A stretch of 64,000 bases of DNA, taken from assembly GCF_028021195.1 (NCBI RefSeq), contig NZ_CP115668.1, forward strand, positions 682,001 to 746,000, read 5' to 3'. Below are positions 55,529-64,000 of the stretch, piece by piece (within the stretch, counting starts at the first letter, position 1; the number at the start of each line of letters is the position of its first letter). A model generated the notes under the pieces. The model searched no databases and was not told the DNA's origin. It saw only the letters and a list, made by a program, of their open reading frames with translations. This stretch comes from Cutibacterium equinum (GTDB taxonomy: Bacteria; Actinomycetota; Actinomycetes; Propionibacteriales; Propionibacteriaceae). The translations under genes and the position numbers were made by a program.

Positions 55529-56626
55529 TCAGAAGCGGCGCTCGACGCACTGGCGGGCCAGCTCGCGCAGAGCGGTCCTGCCATCCTCGGTCATCTCAGC
55601 GTTGTCCAGTGCTGCCACAGCGCGCCGATGGCACTCGTCGATGGTTGACTCGACGGCATCCTTGGCCCCGCTGGTCTCAATGATGCGGCGGGCCACGGCC
55701 ACGTCGGAGTCGTCGAGGTCGGGGCGATTGAGGAATCCCTCCAATCGTGCTGCGTCCTTGGCGTCAGCCTGGTTGAGGGCATGGGCGACGAGGACCGTGC
55801 GCTTGCCTTCTCGCAGATCATCCCCGGCCGGCTTGCCGGTGAGCTCGGCGTCACCGAAGATACCGAGCAGGTCATCGCGGTACTGGAAAGCTCGCCCGAT
55901 GGGGGAGCCGAAATCGGCCATGGCCTGCTGGAGGCCATCCGAACCGCCTGCCAGCGCCACCCCGATCTGGCAGGGGCGCACCACGGTGTAGGAGGCGCAC
56001 TTGTACTCCACGACCCGGCCGACAAGATCAAGGGCTGACTCACAGCCCGACCCCGCCATCCCCGATTGAGAGGTGACGTCGAGGACCTGGCCGCAGGTGA
56101 CCTCGGTGCGCATGGCGTCCAGGAGAGGCGTCGCGGCTGCCAGTGTGCCGGCATCCAGGGGCGCCGAGGTGAACATCTGGGCAGACCACATCATCAGCAG
56201 GTCACCCAGCAGGATGGCGATGTCGAACCCGAATTGTTCGGAGGGGCCGCCACCCTTGGCCTCGGCATGAGCGGCCTCGAAGCGACGATGCACCGACGGC
56301 AGGCCACGCCGGGTGTCGGAGTGGTCCATGAGATCGTCGTGAACCAGGGCCGATACGTGCAACAGTTCGAGGCTGGCCGCGGCCTGCAACAGCCCGCTGG
56401 GCTCGTCAGGCTGCCCTGCGGCGGCCACATGGCCCCAGTAGCAGAACGCAGGACGAAGTCTCTTGCCCCCACCGGTGTAGTCGCGGCACGCGTCAAGAAC
56501 AGGCGACAACTCGGCACCGATGGCGTCGACAACCACCTTCTCCTCATCGAGGAAAGAGGAGATTCTCGCGCTCACAGCCTCTCGAAAGTCAGCGCTGACC
56601 GGAGCGGACGGGTCAAAGGGGAACAT
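55529..56626 (-). CDS. Polyprenyl diphosphate synthase (IdsA-like)
   Basis: A 365-residue trans-prenyltransferase. The first Asp-rich motif is VHDDLMDHSDTR (DDxxD) and the second FQYRDDLLGIFGD, where Gly takes the fifth position, as is usual for actinobacterial IdsA enzymes. GKRLRP carries the IPP-binding residues. It makes C15-C20 or longer prenyl diphosphates for quinones and carotenoid or carrier lipids; chain length cannot be fixed here. The ATG at 56626 has only a weak ribosome-binding site. It diverges in gene order from helD by 112 bp on the same strand. Confidence 0.92.
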   Translation of the reverse strand: MFPFDPSAPVSADFREAVSARISSFLDEEKVVVDAIGAELSPVLDACRDYTGGGKRLRPAFCYWGHVAAAGQPDEPSGLLQAAASLELLHVSALVHDDLMDHSDTRRGLPSVHRRFEAAHAEAKGGGPSEQFGFDIAILLGDLLMMWSAQMFTSAPLDAGTLAAATPLLDAMRTEVTCGQVLDVTSQSGMAGSGCESALDLVGRVVEYKCASYTVVRPCQIGVALAGGSDGLQQAMADFGSPIGRAFQYRDDLLGIFGDAELTGKPAGDDLREGKRTVLVAHALNQADAKDAARLEGFLNRPDLDDSDVAVARRIIETSGAKDAVESTIDECHRRAVAALDNAEMTEDGRTALRELARQCVERRF

Positions 56627-56738
56627 GGAGCCAGCATAGAGCGCTGTGACGACGTCAAACGAGTCCAGACGTGGTACACGAGGCCGGGTGCTGTGAACGT
56701 CTCGGCAGTGGCGCCCCCCGGCCGTCACCAGTTCACTG

Positions 56739-59003
56739 TCAACGGGTCTCGTGGGTCCACAGGGCATCGGACCATGTTCGCCCGGTGCCGCCCGCATGCG
56801 GATGGTCTGCCTGCACGGTCTGAGGCGACTCCGGCTGTCTGAGGCCGACGACCGCGAGGCGCTGGGTGGCCCGGGTGAGGGCGACGTAGAGCATCCGGAC
56901 ACCACCAGTGGCATTCCCCGTTTCGGAGACGATGCGCTCCGGATCGACGACGACTGCGCCGTCGTACTCGAGTCCCTTGGCCTCCATCGTCGTCACCGGG
57001 ATGATCCGCGGGTCCGTGGCGAGGATGCGAGCCTGGTCGACCAAGCTGTCCGGGCACACCAGACCGATCGTCCCGTCAACCTCCTGAAGCATCTGGTCAA
57101 GCTGAGAGCGTACTTGCGCCCACAGGTCGTCGGTTCGCACCACGGTGGGCTCAACTCCCACCGAGCGCACCGCCTGGGGAAGGTCGGCGTCGGGCTGGAC
57201 GGTGACGACGACCTCGGCGGCAAGATTGAACACTTCTGCCGGGGAACGGTAATTCTTCGTCAACGTGAAGGTGCGGGAGGGGGCGTTGCCGACCAGCTCA
57301 TCGATGGCCGTCCGGGTCTGGTCGTGGTGGGGGAAAGCCGCCTGAGCCGGGTCCCCGACGATCGTCCAGGAGGCCTGTGGGCCCCGTCGTCCAATCATGC
57401 GCCACTGCATTGGCGAGATGTCCTGGGCCTCGTCAACGAGAACGTGGGCATAGGTGTTGCGAGGCTCGTCCTCGTCGATCTGTCGAGCATCACTGAGACG
57501 GTCACTCACGGTGACCAGTTCCGCGGTGTCTCCGCCCTCGATGAAGACGGGGTCCTCCGCGTCAGGCTCGGGGGGAACCGGACCCAGGATGGCGGCCAAT
57601 TCGTCCAGCAGGGCCATGTCGGCCACCGACCAGCGACGGTGCCCTCGTCGGTCCACCTCGGTGGGAATGGAGTTGACGATGAGCTGACGAGTCTGGTCGT
57701 CCCATTCCGGGGCGACGGCTTCAGCGACCGCCGGGTCGGCCAGCCGGGCCAAGACGTCGGTGGCTGACAGGCTCGGCCACCACGCGTTGAGGAACATCCG
57801 CCAGGAGGCCTGGGAGGAAACCAGGTCGTCGAAGTGCTCCTTGGTCAGGTCGTGGGCGGCGATGACGTCATCGGGAAGGCTGTTCCACAGCTGATCCTTG
57901 AGTGAGGCCTCAGCAGCCTCGCGACCGTCGTTGTACCGGTTGCGTTTGAGGATGCGATGGCGGGTGGAGGCCAGGGTGTCCGGGTCAAGGGTGAGTACCT
58001 CACCCTTGACCGTGACTCGAAGACGCATCGCCTCTGGATCGGCCGACAGTGGCATGGTGACCAGCCGGGTCAAGACATCGACCATGTCGAGACTGCCCTT
58101 GATGTTGGCTGTGCGGGGCTCGTCGAGGTGATCGGAGGAGAACCCCAGGATGTCAGAGGGGACCTGGCCGACCGAGCGGAGGGTGACGGAGTCCTCGCCG
58201 AGGCTGGGCAGCACCCGCTCGATGTAGCTCATGAAGACTGAGGACGGTCCGATGACGATCACCCCACCGTTCTCCAGTCGGGTTCGGTGGGAGTACAGCA
58301 AGAAGGCGGCGCGATGCAGGGCGACGACCGTCTTGCCGGTTCCTGGCCCGCCCATGATCCTCGTCACGCCCTGGTAGGGGGCACGGATGGCCTCGTCCTG
58401 TTCAGCCTGGATGGTCGAGACGATGGAGTGCATCCGGGTGTCGCGGGCCCGGGAGAGGGCGGCCATGAGGGCTCCCTCCCCGACGATTGGCAGGTCAGCC
58501 TGTGAGGTGGCATCCAGCAGGTCGTCCTCAATGCCAAGCACCTTGTCGTCCCGGCAGCGCAGTACGCGACGACGGATGACACCCATCGGATCGGACGGGG
58601 TGGCGCGATAGAAGGGCTCGGCGGCTCGGGCACGCCAGTCGATGACGAGGGCTTCGTAATTGGCGTCGCGCACGCCGATCCGCCCAATGTGACGCACTTC
58701 GTCATCGTCAGTGAGGTCCAGTCGACCGAAGACCAGACCCTCGTGTTCGGCATCGAGGATTGCCAGCCTCTTGGCTGCGTTGTAGGAGAAGGCGTCGCGC
58801 TCGAACATCGCTGTGCCGTCCTCTTCGCGGACCCAACTGGTGCGATCAGAGCGGTACATGTCCTGGCCAGCCTCGGCCAGCATGCGAGCCTTGTTCTCGT
58901 CGATCTCCAGCTGAGCACGGACCCGGTCGACATGGGCCTGTTCCTTGGCGATCTCAGCTTCCACAACGCGAGGGTCAGGGGTCGAAGTGTCGTGTTCGGT
59001 CAA
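56739..59003 (-). CDS. HelD/HelR-type RNA polymerase-associated ATPase (UvrD-like SF1)
   Basis: A 754-residue superfamily 1 motor protein. It starts with a coiled coil (VEAEIAKEQAHVDRVRAQLEIDENKARML) that in HelD enters the RNA polymerase secondary channel. Walker A is GGPGTGKTVVALHRAAFLL; motif II region VDEAQDISPMQWRM; motif VI LYVALTRATQRLAV. HelD proteins remove stalled polymerase from DNA; HelR versions in actinobacteria give rifampicin tolerance. No rifampicin-associated element is evident upstream. Length and motifs are complete. Confidence 0.9.
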   Translation of the reverse strand: MTEHDTSTPDPRVVEAEIAKEQAHVDRVRAQLEIDENKARMLAEAGQDMYRSDRTSWVREEDGTAMFERDAFSYNAAKRLAILDAEHEGLVFGRLDLTDDDEVRHIGRIGVRDANYEALVIDWRARAAEPFYRATPSDPMGVIRRRVLRCRDDKVLGIEDDLLDATSQADLPIVGEGALMAALSRARDTRMHSIVSTIQAEQDEAIRAPYQGVTRIMGGPGTGKTVVALHRAAFLLYSHRTRLENGGVIVIGPSSVFMSYIERVLPSLGEDSVTLRSVGQVPSDILGFSSDHLDEPRTANIKGSLDMVDVLTRLVTMPLSADPEAMRLRVTVKGEVLTLDPDTLASTRHRILKRNRYNDGREAAEASLKDQLWNSLPDDVIAAHDLTKEHFDDLVSSQASWRMFLNAWWPSLSATDVLARLADPAVAEAVAPEWDDQTRQLIVNSIPTEVDRRGHRRWSVADMALLDELAAILGPVPPEPDAEDPVFIEGGDTAELVTVSDRLSDARQIDEDEPRNTYAHVLVDEAQDISPMQWRMIGRRGPQASWTIVGDPAQAAFPHHDQTRTAIDELVGNAPSRTFTLTKNYRSPAEVFNLAAEVVVTVQPDADLPQAVRSVGVEPTVVRTDDLWAQVRSQLDQMLQEVDGTIGLVCPDSLVDQARILATDPRIIPVTTMEAKGLEYDGAVVVDPERIVSETGNATGGVRMLYVALTRATQRLAVVGLRQPESPQTVQADHPHAGGTGRTWSDALWTHETR

Positions 59004-59047
59004 AGTCGTCCTTCACGAGAGTCTGCCTCGGACGCGGTGTCGCGGGG

Positions 59048-60214
59048 CTAACGCACAAGCTTACGCGCGAAGCCCCCATTCGTGGAACCGTGACTTCGTC
59101 GCGGACGGCCCGCCGCCCCGATGGCCTTGTTGGTGGGGCGGATGTCCTCCCCGGTGAGACGTTCGTGGACCAGATAGGTCGCCAGCGCTCCGGTCAGCAG
59201 CCGCGCCCAGGGTTCCGGACCCCCGTGGGAGGCCGGGGACGCGGGCAAGGTTGGAATCGATCCGTGCTGGCTCCACGTCATGGGGGGACGATCCCGCCAT
59301 GCCGACCACACGGTGCCCATGGTGGGGTCCGCGACGGGGTGGGTGTGATCGTGGCAGATGCGGTGCGTGTGGGTGCCGTCCCACCAGGTCCAGGTCTCGA
59401 TGAGCCCTTCGGGTTTCCACTCCATGGTGTGGTCCATGCCGGTGGATGCGGGCGGCTCGTCGCTCGTGGTGACGGTGACGGTGGGGGCGGACCAAGCTTG
59501 GGGTGCCCGGTGCCACCAGGACCGGCGAGGGGTTGGGGGGATGGTGTCGATGACGGCGTCCGGTGTTGATGTGGGGGCCGGGTCGATCGTCACTGCGCGT
59601 TTGGTCAGCCTGTGATCGAGGAGGTCCAACAAGGGCTGAAGGTCGGTGGGGCCGTGAGGGCCGACGAGGTTCCAGCATCCGAAGACTCGCGTCACGGCGA
59701 GCTGGGTCTCATCTGCCGACAGTTCAGCAAGCGGCGAACACAGGTCGACGGGTAGGGGTTGCGGGAGAGGGCCGGGGCGCAAGGTGACGGCGTTCTCGAC
59801 CCCATTGCGGCGGCGGGCCTGCCAGACGGTGTCGGCGTGGTTAAGGACCTCACGCCATGTGTTCGCGGTGTCCTGCCCGTAGCGGTCCCGCACGGCATGG
59901 ATCTGCGCTGCCCGTTCCGTGGGCATCGTCACGGTCTCATCGCCTGCCCGCAGGTGACGGCCAGGTTCCTCGACCAGATCCAGATTGATCGCAGCCAGTT
60001 CGGCCTCCATGGCGCGTCCGGATTTCGCGAAGAGGTCTCGCCATGCGGAGGGCAATTCGAGGGTGGCGCCAATCTCGGGGGCCAGCGGACGTTGTGCGTC
60101 GGCTCGCCACCGGGGAGAGGAGGTGACGATGGTGACGTCGTGGCCGATCCGGGCCAATCTCAAGGCGGCAGCCAGAGCCACGAGTTCGTCGCCGAGGATG
60201 TGAACCGTTCCCAT
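59048..60214 (-). CDS. Atypical FAD/NAD(P)-binding (amine-oxidase-like) protein
   Basis: A 388-residue protein. The N-terminus HILGDELVALAAALRLARIGHDVTIVTSSPRW resembles the dinucleotide-binding start of phytoene desaturase/amine oxidase proteins, but the first glycine motif is degenerate (GDELVALAA rather than GxGxxGL). The middle is Trp- and Pro-rich (KPEGLIETWTWWDGTHTHR), and the C-terminal TGEDIRPTNKAIGAAGRPRRSHGS is basic. Catalysis is doubtful. It is divergent from the hydrolase at 60265. I cannot assign a function. Confidence 0.55.
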   Translation of the reverse strand: MGTVHILGDELVALAAALRLARIGHDVTIVTSSPRWRADAQRPLAPEIGATLELPSAWRDLFAKSGRAMEAELAAINLDLVEEPGRHLRAGDETVTMPTERAAQIHAVRDRYGQDTANTWREVLNHADTVWQARRRNGVENAVTLRPGPLPQPLPVDLCSPLAELSADETQLAVTRVFGCWNLVGPHGPTDLQPLLDLLDHRLTKRAVTIDPAPTSTPDAVIDTIPPTPRRSWWHRAPQAWSAPTVTVTTSDEPPASTGMDHTMEWKPEGLIETWTWWDGTHTHRICHDHTHPVADPTMGTVWSAWRDRPPMTWSQHGSIPTLPASPASHGGPEPWARLLTGALATYLVHERLTGEDIRPTNKAIGAAGRPRRSHGSTNGGFARKLVR

Positions 60215-60264
60215 GTGTCAGTGCTTCCTGTGGTTGTGAGGTCGACATTTTGACCGCAGGTATC

Positions 60265-60993
60265 GTGCCAGAGGTGAACACGGATCTTCCTGTCGTCGCT
60301 GTCCATGGAATCACCAGTTCGCCAACCACCTGGGGTGGGCTGGTGCTGGCATTCAACATCGAGAAAGTACCGGTCCATCAGTTGTCCCTGCTGGGTCACG
60401 GCCCCATTGGCACCCGTCGCGGAGCCGGCACTGGCTACCCCCTTGATGCCTTCGTCACCGACGTCATCGATCAGATGGACGCTCGTGGTGTTGAGAAATG
60501 CGCCCTGGTGGGCCACTCCCTGGGTGCCCTGGTGTCGTCGATGGTTGCCCAACGTCAGCCGGAACGATTCGATCGCGTGCTGCTGGAGGACATGCCCGTG
60601 CTGAGACGGGAGCGTCAGGACCCCGCGCCCATGAAGAGATACGCCGACGCGCTGGCCTTGGAGGTGGCGGCTCTGGCGGGACGCAAGAAGTTCGATCCCA
60701 AGATGGTGTGGAAGGTCAGCCGCGAATTGCTCAAGCCCCATCCACAGTGGTGGGACGGATTGGCCCGAATGACCATGCCAGTTTTGGTCATCGGGGGAGG
60801 CAAGTCGTCATACCTGCGTCAGGATCGGTTGCGCGATGTGGTGGATGCTCTGCCGGATGCTCGCATGGTCACCATTGAGGGTGGTCACCGCACCCACATC
60901 ACCAAGGGGGACGAGTTCTGCGACGTCGCAGTTCCCTTCCTCACCAACGGCCGGCACATCAATCGGAGACACAACGGCGTCCAGGACACGTGA
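60265..60993 (+). CDS. Alpha/beta hydrolase
   Basis: A 242-residue hydrolase-fold protein. The oxyanion motif is VAVHGITSSPTTW, the nucleophile elbow ALVGHSLGALVSS (Ser), and the catalytic His lies in EGGHRTHITKGD. The cap region (residues 115-170) is helical. The substrate is unknown. The GTG at 60265 follows GCAGGTATC; other options are a TTG at 60250 and a GTG at 60274. It sits just upstream of the hsp20 control region. Confidence 0.82.
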   Translation: MPEVNTDLPVVAVHGITSSPTTWGGLVLAFNIEKVPVHQLSLLGHGPIGTRRGAGTGYPLDAFVTDVIDQMDARGVEKCALVGHSLGALVSSMVAQRQPERFDRVLLEDMPVLRRERQDPAPMKRYADALALEVAALAGRKKFDPKMVWKVSRELLKPHPQWWDGLARMTMPVLVIGGGKSSYLRQDRLRDVVDALPDARMVTIEGGHRTHITKGDEFCDVAVPFLTNGRHINRRHNGVQDT

Positions 60994-61022
60994 GCCCTGA
61001 GCGAACTGCGCTCAATTCTATT

Positions 61023-61070
61023 GTTGAGTCGATGTGACTCATGGTTAAACTTGAGTCATAACGACTCAGA
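61023..61070. promoter_or_regulatory. Two HAIR-type (HspR) operators upstream of hsp20
   Basis: CTTGAGT-N7-ACTCAGA at 61050-61070 matches the HspR consensus CTTGAGT-N7-ACTCAAG at 13 of 14 positions. GTTGAGT-N7-ACTCATG at 61023-61043 is a second, weaker copy. Both lie 44-91 nt before the hsp20 start. HspR is not encoded in this window. Confidence 0.8.
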
Positions 61071-61113
61071 CTGAGTCGGGGCAGGAAACTGCTGAATCCG
61101 TAGGAGTGTTGAC

Positions 61114-61572
61114 ATGGCTCGTAACTTTGACCCATTCCGTGAGATGGATCGTCTGCTCTCCGACGTCACCAGGACGCCGGCGGCTGTGGCGGTTCCCATG
61201 GACCTCTACCGCGACGGCGACAACTACATCGTGGCCGTGGACCTTCCGGGGGTTTCCCCGGAGTCCATCGACATCGACGTTGATGACCGCACCCTGACCA
61301 TCCGCGCCGAGCGCGCGGCCAAGGTGACCCAGGAGGTGCAGTGGCTCTCCCGTGAGCGTGCCATGGGTATCTTTGCTCGTCAGCTCACCCTTGGGCACGG
61401 ACTGGCCACCGATCGGATCACGGCCGAGTACACCGATGGTGTGTTGACCTTGACGATCCCGGTTGCCGAGGCTGCCAAGCCGCGCAAGGTGGAGATCAAG
61501 CATGGCTCGACCACCATTGACTCCACGGTCGACCAGGCTCAGGTCGGCTCAGGCGACGCCCAGGAGCAGTGA
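61114..61572 (+). CDS. Hsp20/alpha-crystallin small heat-shock protein
   Basis: A 152-residue ATP-independent chaperone. The N-terminus (ARNFDPFREMDRLLSDV) is the family arm; the alpha-crystallin domain spans residues 27-125, with VDLPGVSPESIDIDVDDRTLTI and AEYTDGVLTLTIPVAE, and a VEIK motif stands in for the I-x-I anchor. The ATG at 61114 follows GTAGGAGTGTTGAC. Two HAIR boxes upstream predict HspR-controlled heat induction. A terminator follows. Confidence 0.93.
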   Translation: MARNFDPFREMDRLLSDVTRTPAAVAVPMDLYRDGDNYIVAVDLPGVSPESIDIDVDDRTLTIRAERAAKVTQEVQWLSRERAMGIFARQLTLGHGLATDRITAEYTDGVLTLTIPVAEAAKPRKVEIKHGSTTIDSTVDQAQVGSGDAQEQ

Positions 61573-61589
61573 GTCCTCACACACTGACG

Positions 61590-61624
61590 CGATGGCCGGT
61601 CCCCGTGGTGGGGGCCGGCCATCG
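61590..61624. terminator. Bidirectional hairpin between hsp20 and gntT
   Basis: A 15-bp stem with one G-T pair (CGATGGCCGGTCCCC, 61590-61604 with 61610-61624) between convergent genes. Confidence 0.75.
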
Positions 61625-61641
61625 TAGGTCGTGCGTCGTGG

Positions 61642-63012
61642 TCAGACGATGACGGAGACCAGGAGCACGAGCAGCAGTCCACAGACCGACAGCACCGTCT
61701 CCATGGCCGACCAGCTCTTGATGTTCTCGCCCACGGAGATGCCGAAATACTCCTTGATGAGCCAGAAGCCGGCGTCATTGACGTGGGAGAAGAAGACTGA
61801 ACCACACCCGATGGCCAATACCAGCAGGGCAGCATGGGTGGGCGGCAAGGTGGTGGCCACCGGTTCCAGGATGCCCGCGGCGGTGACGGTTGCCACGGTT
61901 GCCGATCCGGTCGCCAACCTGATGACGACGGCGACCAGCCAGGCCATCAGCAGCGGGGAGATCGACGATCCGGTGATGCCATTGGCCAATAGTTTGGCAA
62001 TGCCGGTGTCGACGAGGATCTGCTTGAAGCCACCGCCGGCGGCCACGATGAGGAGGATGCCAGCGATCGGGGGAAGGGAGGCCCCGATGCTGTCACTGAT
62101 GGCCTCGGTGTCCATGCCAGACGCCTTGCCCAAGGTGAAAATTGCCAGCAGGGTGGTCAGCAGCAGGGCAAACATTGGCTGCCCCAGGAAATCCAGGACA
62201 TTACGGACGACCGTCCCCTTCGCGGCGAAAATGTCGGCGAGAGCCTTGCCCATCATGAGGATGACGGGCAGTAGGACGGTCATGAGAGTGATCGAGAACT
62301 TCGGGTGGCTGGGGGCGATACCGGAGCGTCCGTTCTCGTCAGAGTTGAGGAAGAGGTCAGGCGCGTCGACGGGTACCCAGCGGGCAGCCAGGTGGGAGAA
62401 GAGCGGACCGGCGACGACAACCGTCGGGATGGCAATGAGGACGCCCAGGCCGAGAGTGATCCCGAGGTCGGCCTTCAACAGGCCGATGGCTGCCAGTGGG
62501 CCAGGATGCGGTGGGACGAGGGCATGCATCGTCGACAGACCAGCCAAGGCAGGGATGGCGATCCTCATGAGGGGCAACTTGGACCGGCGGGTGACCAGCA
62601 CGATGACGGGAACCAGCAGCACCAGGCCGATCTCGAAGAACATGGGCAGGCCGATGACGGCACCAATGAGGGCCATGGCCCACGGCAGGCTGGCGGGAGA
62701 GGCCTTGGACACCAAGGTGTCGACGATCTCGTCGGCGCCACCGGAGTCGGCCAGCAATTTGCCGATGATTGCGCCCAGGGCGATGAGGACGCCTACTGAC
62801 GCGACCGTCGATCCCACTCCCGTGGAGTAGGCGTCGAGCATCTGGGCAAGGGAGAGCCGGGCGATGGCACCGACGGCCAGGGCGCCGATCGTCAGGGAGA
62901 GGAAGGGATGGAGCTTGAACTTGGTGATGAGGATGATGATGACGGCGAAGCCGATGACGGCTGCCGCGATCAACTGGCCGGTGCCGGCTGTTGTCTCGAG
63001 GATGACGGGCAT
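61642..63012 (-). CDS. gntT: Gluconate permease (GntP family)
   Basis: A 456-residue proton symporter with 12-14 helices. Typical family sequences are HPFLSLTIGALAVG, GGADEIVDTLV, LVPPHPGPLAAIGLLKADLG and HVNDAGFWLIKEYFGISV. The ATG at 63012 follows AAGGAGGAGTCC. It lies downstream of the gluconokinase gene with a 30-nt gap, forming a gntK-gntT operon that imports gluconate and phosphorylates it for the pentose-phosphate route. Confidence 0.92.
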   Translation of the reverse strand: MPVILETTAGTGQLIAAAVIGFAVIIILITKFKLHPFLSLTIGALAVGAIARLSLAQMLDAYSTGVGSTVASVGVLIALGAIIGKLLADSGGADEIVDTLVSKASPASLPWAMALIGAVIGLPMFFEIGLVLLVPVIVLVTRRSKLPLMRIAIPALAGLSTMHALVPPHPGPLAAIGLLKADLGITLGLGVLIAIPTVVVAGPLFSHLAARWVPVDAPDLFLNSDENGRSGIAPSHPKFSITLMTVLLPVILMMGKALADIFAAKGTVVRNVLDFLGQPMFALLLTTLLAIFTLGKASGMDTEAISDSIGASLPPIAGILLIVAAGGGFKQILVDTGIAKLLANGITGSSISPLLMAWLVAVVIRLATGSATVATVTAAGILEPVATTLPPTHAALLVLAIGCGSVFFSHVNDAGFWLIKEYFGISVGENIKSWSAMETVLSVCGLLLVLLVSVIV

Positions 63013-63042
63013 GGACTCCTCCTTGAGTCTGGCGGTGTGGTG

Positions 63043-63567
63043 TCATTCGAGGCTGGCCACCCAGGTGGCTGCCTCGTCGGTGAGTTCGTCTCGGGATGCG
63101 TCGAAATTGAGGGTGATGCCGACCTCGTCGGGGGTAAGGGGTTCGAGGGTGGCGTACTGGGAGTCGACGAGGCTGGCTGGCATGAAGTGACCGGCTCGAG
63201 CCGTGACCCGCTCGGTGACGACCTCACGATCGCCGGCGAGGTGGATGAACACGACGTCCGGGCAGGCTTGCCTCAGTTGATCGCGGTACATGCGCTTGAG
63301 GGCCGAGCAGGCCACGACAGCTCCCTCGCCAGTGTGCTCACTGAGCCAGGCTGCGATGTTTGCCAACCAAGGGCGCCGGTCGTCGTCATTGAGGGGATGG
63401 CCAGAAGCCATCTTGTCGATGTTGGCCTGGGGGTGGAGGTCGTCGCCGTCCATGAAGTCCACGTCAAGGCGTGTGGCAAGCATGGTGCCGATGTCCGTCT
63501 TGCCAGCTCCAGCCACACCCATGACAACTATTGGTGGCACGCGGTGCAGGGGTGGGATGACACTCAT
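63043..63567 (-). CDS. gntK: Gluconokinase
   Basis: A 174-residue shikimate-kinase-like enzyme. Walker A is MGVAGAGKTDIGTML; MDGDDLHPQANIDKMASGHPLNDDDRRPWL is the gluconate-binding signature, quoted here for identification only in part: DGDDLHP, GHPLNDDDR and CSALKRMYRD. It makes 6-phosphogluconate. The ATG at 63567 follows GAAGGGAGCTTC. First gene of the gnt operon; divergent from the regulator at 63730. Confidence 0.94.
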   Translation of the reverse strand: MSVIPPLHRVPPIVVMGVAGAGKTDIGTMLATRLDVDFMDGDDLHPQANIDKMASGHPLNDDDRRPWLANIAAWLSEHTGEGAVVACSALKRMYRDQLRQACPDVVFIHLAGDREVVTERVTARAGHFMPASLVDSQYATLEPLTPDEVGITLNFDASRDELTDEAATWVASLE

Positions 63568-63595
63568 GAAGCTCCCTTCAGAAGTCTCGGTCGTC

Positions 63596-63658
63596 GTTGA
63601 CTCAACCGAGTGTACGCGTTGAGATCAGATCTGTATAGGGGTGTATGAGTTGAACTCA
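63596..63658. promoter_or_regulatory. Palindromes between gntK and the GntR regulator
   Basis: GTTGACTCAAC at 63596-63606 and TGAGTTGAACTCA at 63646-63658 are both perfect short palindromes sharing the half-site GAGT/GTTGA pattern. They lie in the 162-bp divergent gap and are probable operators for the GntR-family protein. Confidence 0.55.
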
Positions 63659-63729
63659 CATCTCAAGGAGATGGCCATGGGGGCAGTCCTCGACAGGTGC
63701 GCGAGGCTGGCATCGGTAGGGTTGTACCC

Positions 63730-64000
63730 GTGTCAGACTCCTCCATGGCCATGACGGTCTCGAACGTCATCGGGGCCCGTATCGTCAGTGGCGATGTCGC
63801 TCCCGGAACGGCCATGCGGCTGGAGGAACTTGACGCAGAATTCGGAGTGTCCAGGTCTGTCACCCGGGAGGCCGTCAAGCTTCTTGAAGCTCTCCACATG
63901 GTGCGTGCCCGGCGCCGGATTGGCATTGTCGTCACCGATGAATCGGAGTGGGACGTCAGTTCCCCCGCTGTCATCGAGTGGTTCCTGGCCGGCCCAAGGA
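63730..64000 (+). CDS. GntR-family (FadR-type) regulator, partial at the right edge
   Basis: The frame opens with a GTG at 63730 and is open to the end, giving 90 residues. It has the winged-helix pattern IVSGDVAPGTAMRLEELDAEFGVSRSVTREAVKLLEAL followed by the wing RARRRIGIVV, which is quoted only for orientation: the recognition helix is VSRSVTREAVKLL. The effector domain lies outside the window. Placement opposite gntK-gntT makes it the likely gluconate repressor. Confidence 0.85.
   Translation, partial: MSDSSMAMTVSNVIGARIVSGDVAPGTAMRLEELDAEFGVSRSVTREAVKLLEALHMVRARRRIGIVVTDESEWDVSSPAVIEWFLAGPR

Overview
The window is one contiguous piece of a high-G+C (by eye 60-65 %) actinobacterial chromosome. 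Gene content points to the family Propionibacteriaceae, most likely a Cutibacterium-type organism: actinobacterial markers (GuaB1, the PspA/PspAA pair, the lipA-DUF4191-RDD-glnA neighbourhood, a diheme QcrC, CtaF, an IdsA-type prenyl synthase, HelD/HelR, HAIR boxes) occur without mycolic-acid genes. Genus is an inference; no rRNA lies in the window. About 64 protein genes are supported, many with GTG starts and ATGA/GTGA overlaps. I see no tRNA, rRNA, CRISPR array, insertion sequence, integrase or prophage gene. No stretch over 300 bp lacks a gene; the longest gaps are 40008-40288 and 46229-46513.

Layout. 1-5.4 kb: a ThrE-type exporter (cut by the left edge), a Nif3 protein, two tandem paralogous lipoproteins, and glnA with a GlnR-type box, divergent from an RDD membrane protein. 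5.4-10.6 kb: a GT4 glycosyltransferase, a DedA protein, then a split glucose/GlcNAc-family PTS (separate EIIC, two free-standing EIIB, one EIIA) with a GntR/UTRA regulator and DasR-like dre operators. 10.6-20.6 kb (minus strand): a GT87 mannosyltransferase, ABC-F ATPase, DUF4191 protein, lipA, a copper ATPase coupled to a CopD-CtaG fusion, and lipB. 20.7-27.9 kb: a dihydrolipoamide acyltransferase with three nearly identical lipoyl domains, pepA, small proteins, DUF3043, pspA-pspAA, erpA.

28-38 kb holds the respiratory core: ctaC-ctaD-ctaF on plus and ctaE-qcrC-qcrA-qcrB on minus, enclosing an SDR-like protein, GuaB1 and an alkyltransferase-like protein. LipA/LipB, E2, ErpA, the copper genes and glnA all feed the same central energy and nitrogen metabolism. 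38-46 kb: a degenerate receiver protein, an orphan A24 prepilin peptidase with a DNA-binding partner, an ArsR-MFS operon behind a 17-bp-arm palindrome, a sunset-domain membrane protein, a cyclophilin, a rhomboid that lacks its catalytic residues, and a DnaQ-UvrC fusion nuclease. 46-64 kb: an NlpC/P60 hydrolase, ROK glucokinase, two acyltransferase-like proteins, class II DAHP synthase, an MBL-fold protein, an EamA transporter, a PASTA-less Ser/Thr kinase, a prenyl synthase, HelD, an unusual amine-oxidase-like protein, an alpha/beta hydrolase, an Hsp20 gene behind two HAIR boxes, and a gluconate uptake locus whose GntR regulator is cut by the right edge.

From memory, much of the gene set and order parallels the Mycobacterium tuberculosis Rv2173-Rv2230 interval, so most of the window is ancient conserved actinobacterial backbone with local insertions (PTS, copper, gluconate, ArsR-MFS). 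I found no clearly new multi-gene system; the best leads are small: the pseudo-rhomboid with its 81-bp antisense overlap, the pseudo-receiver, the ArsR operator with a 10-residue frame, and the homogenised lipoyl repeats.
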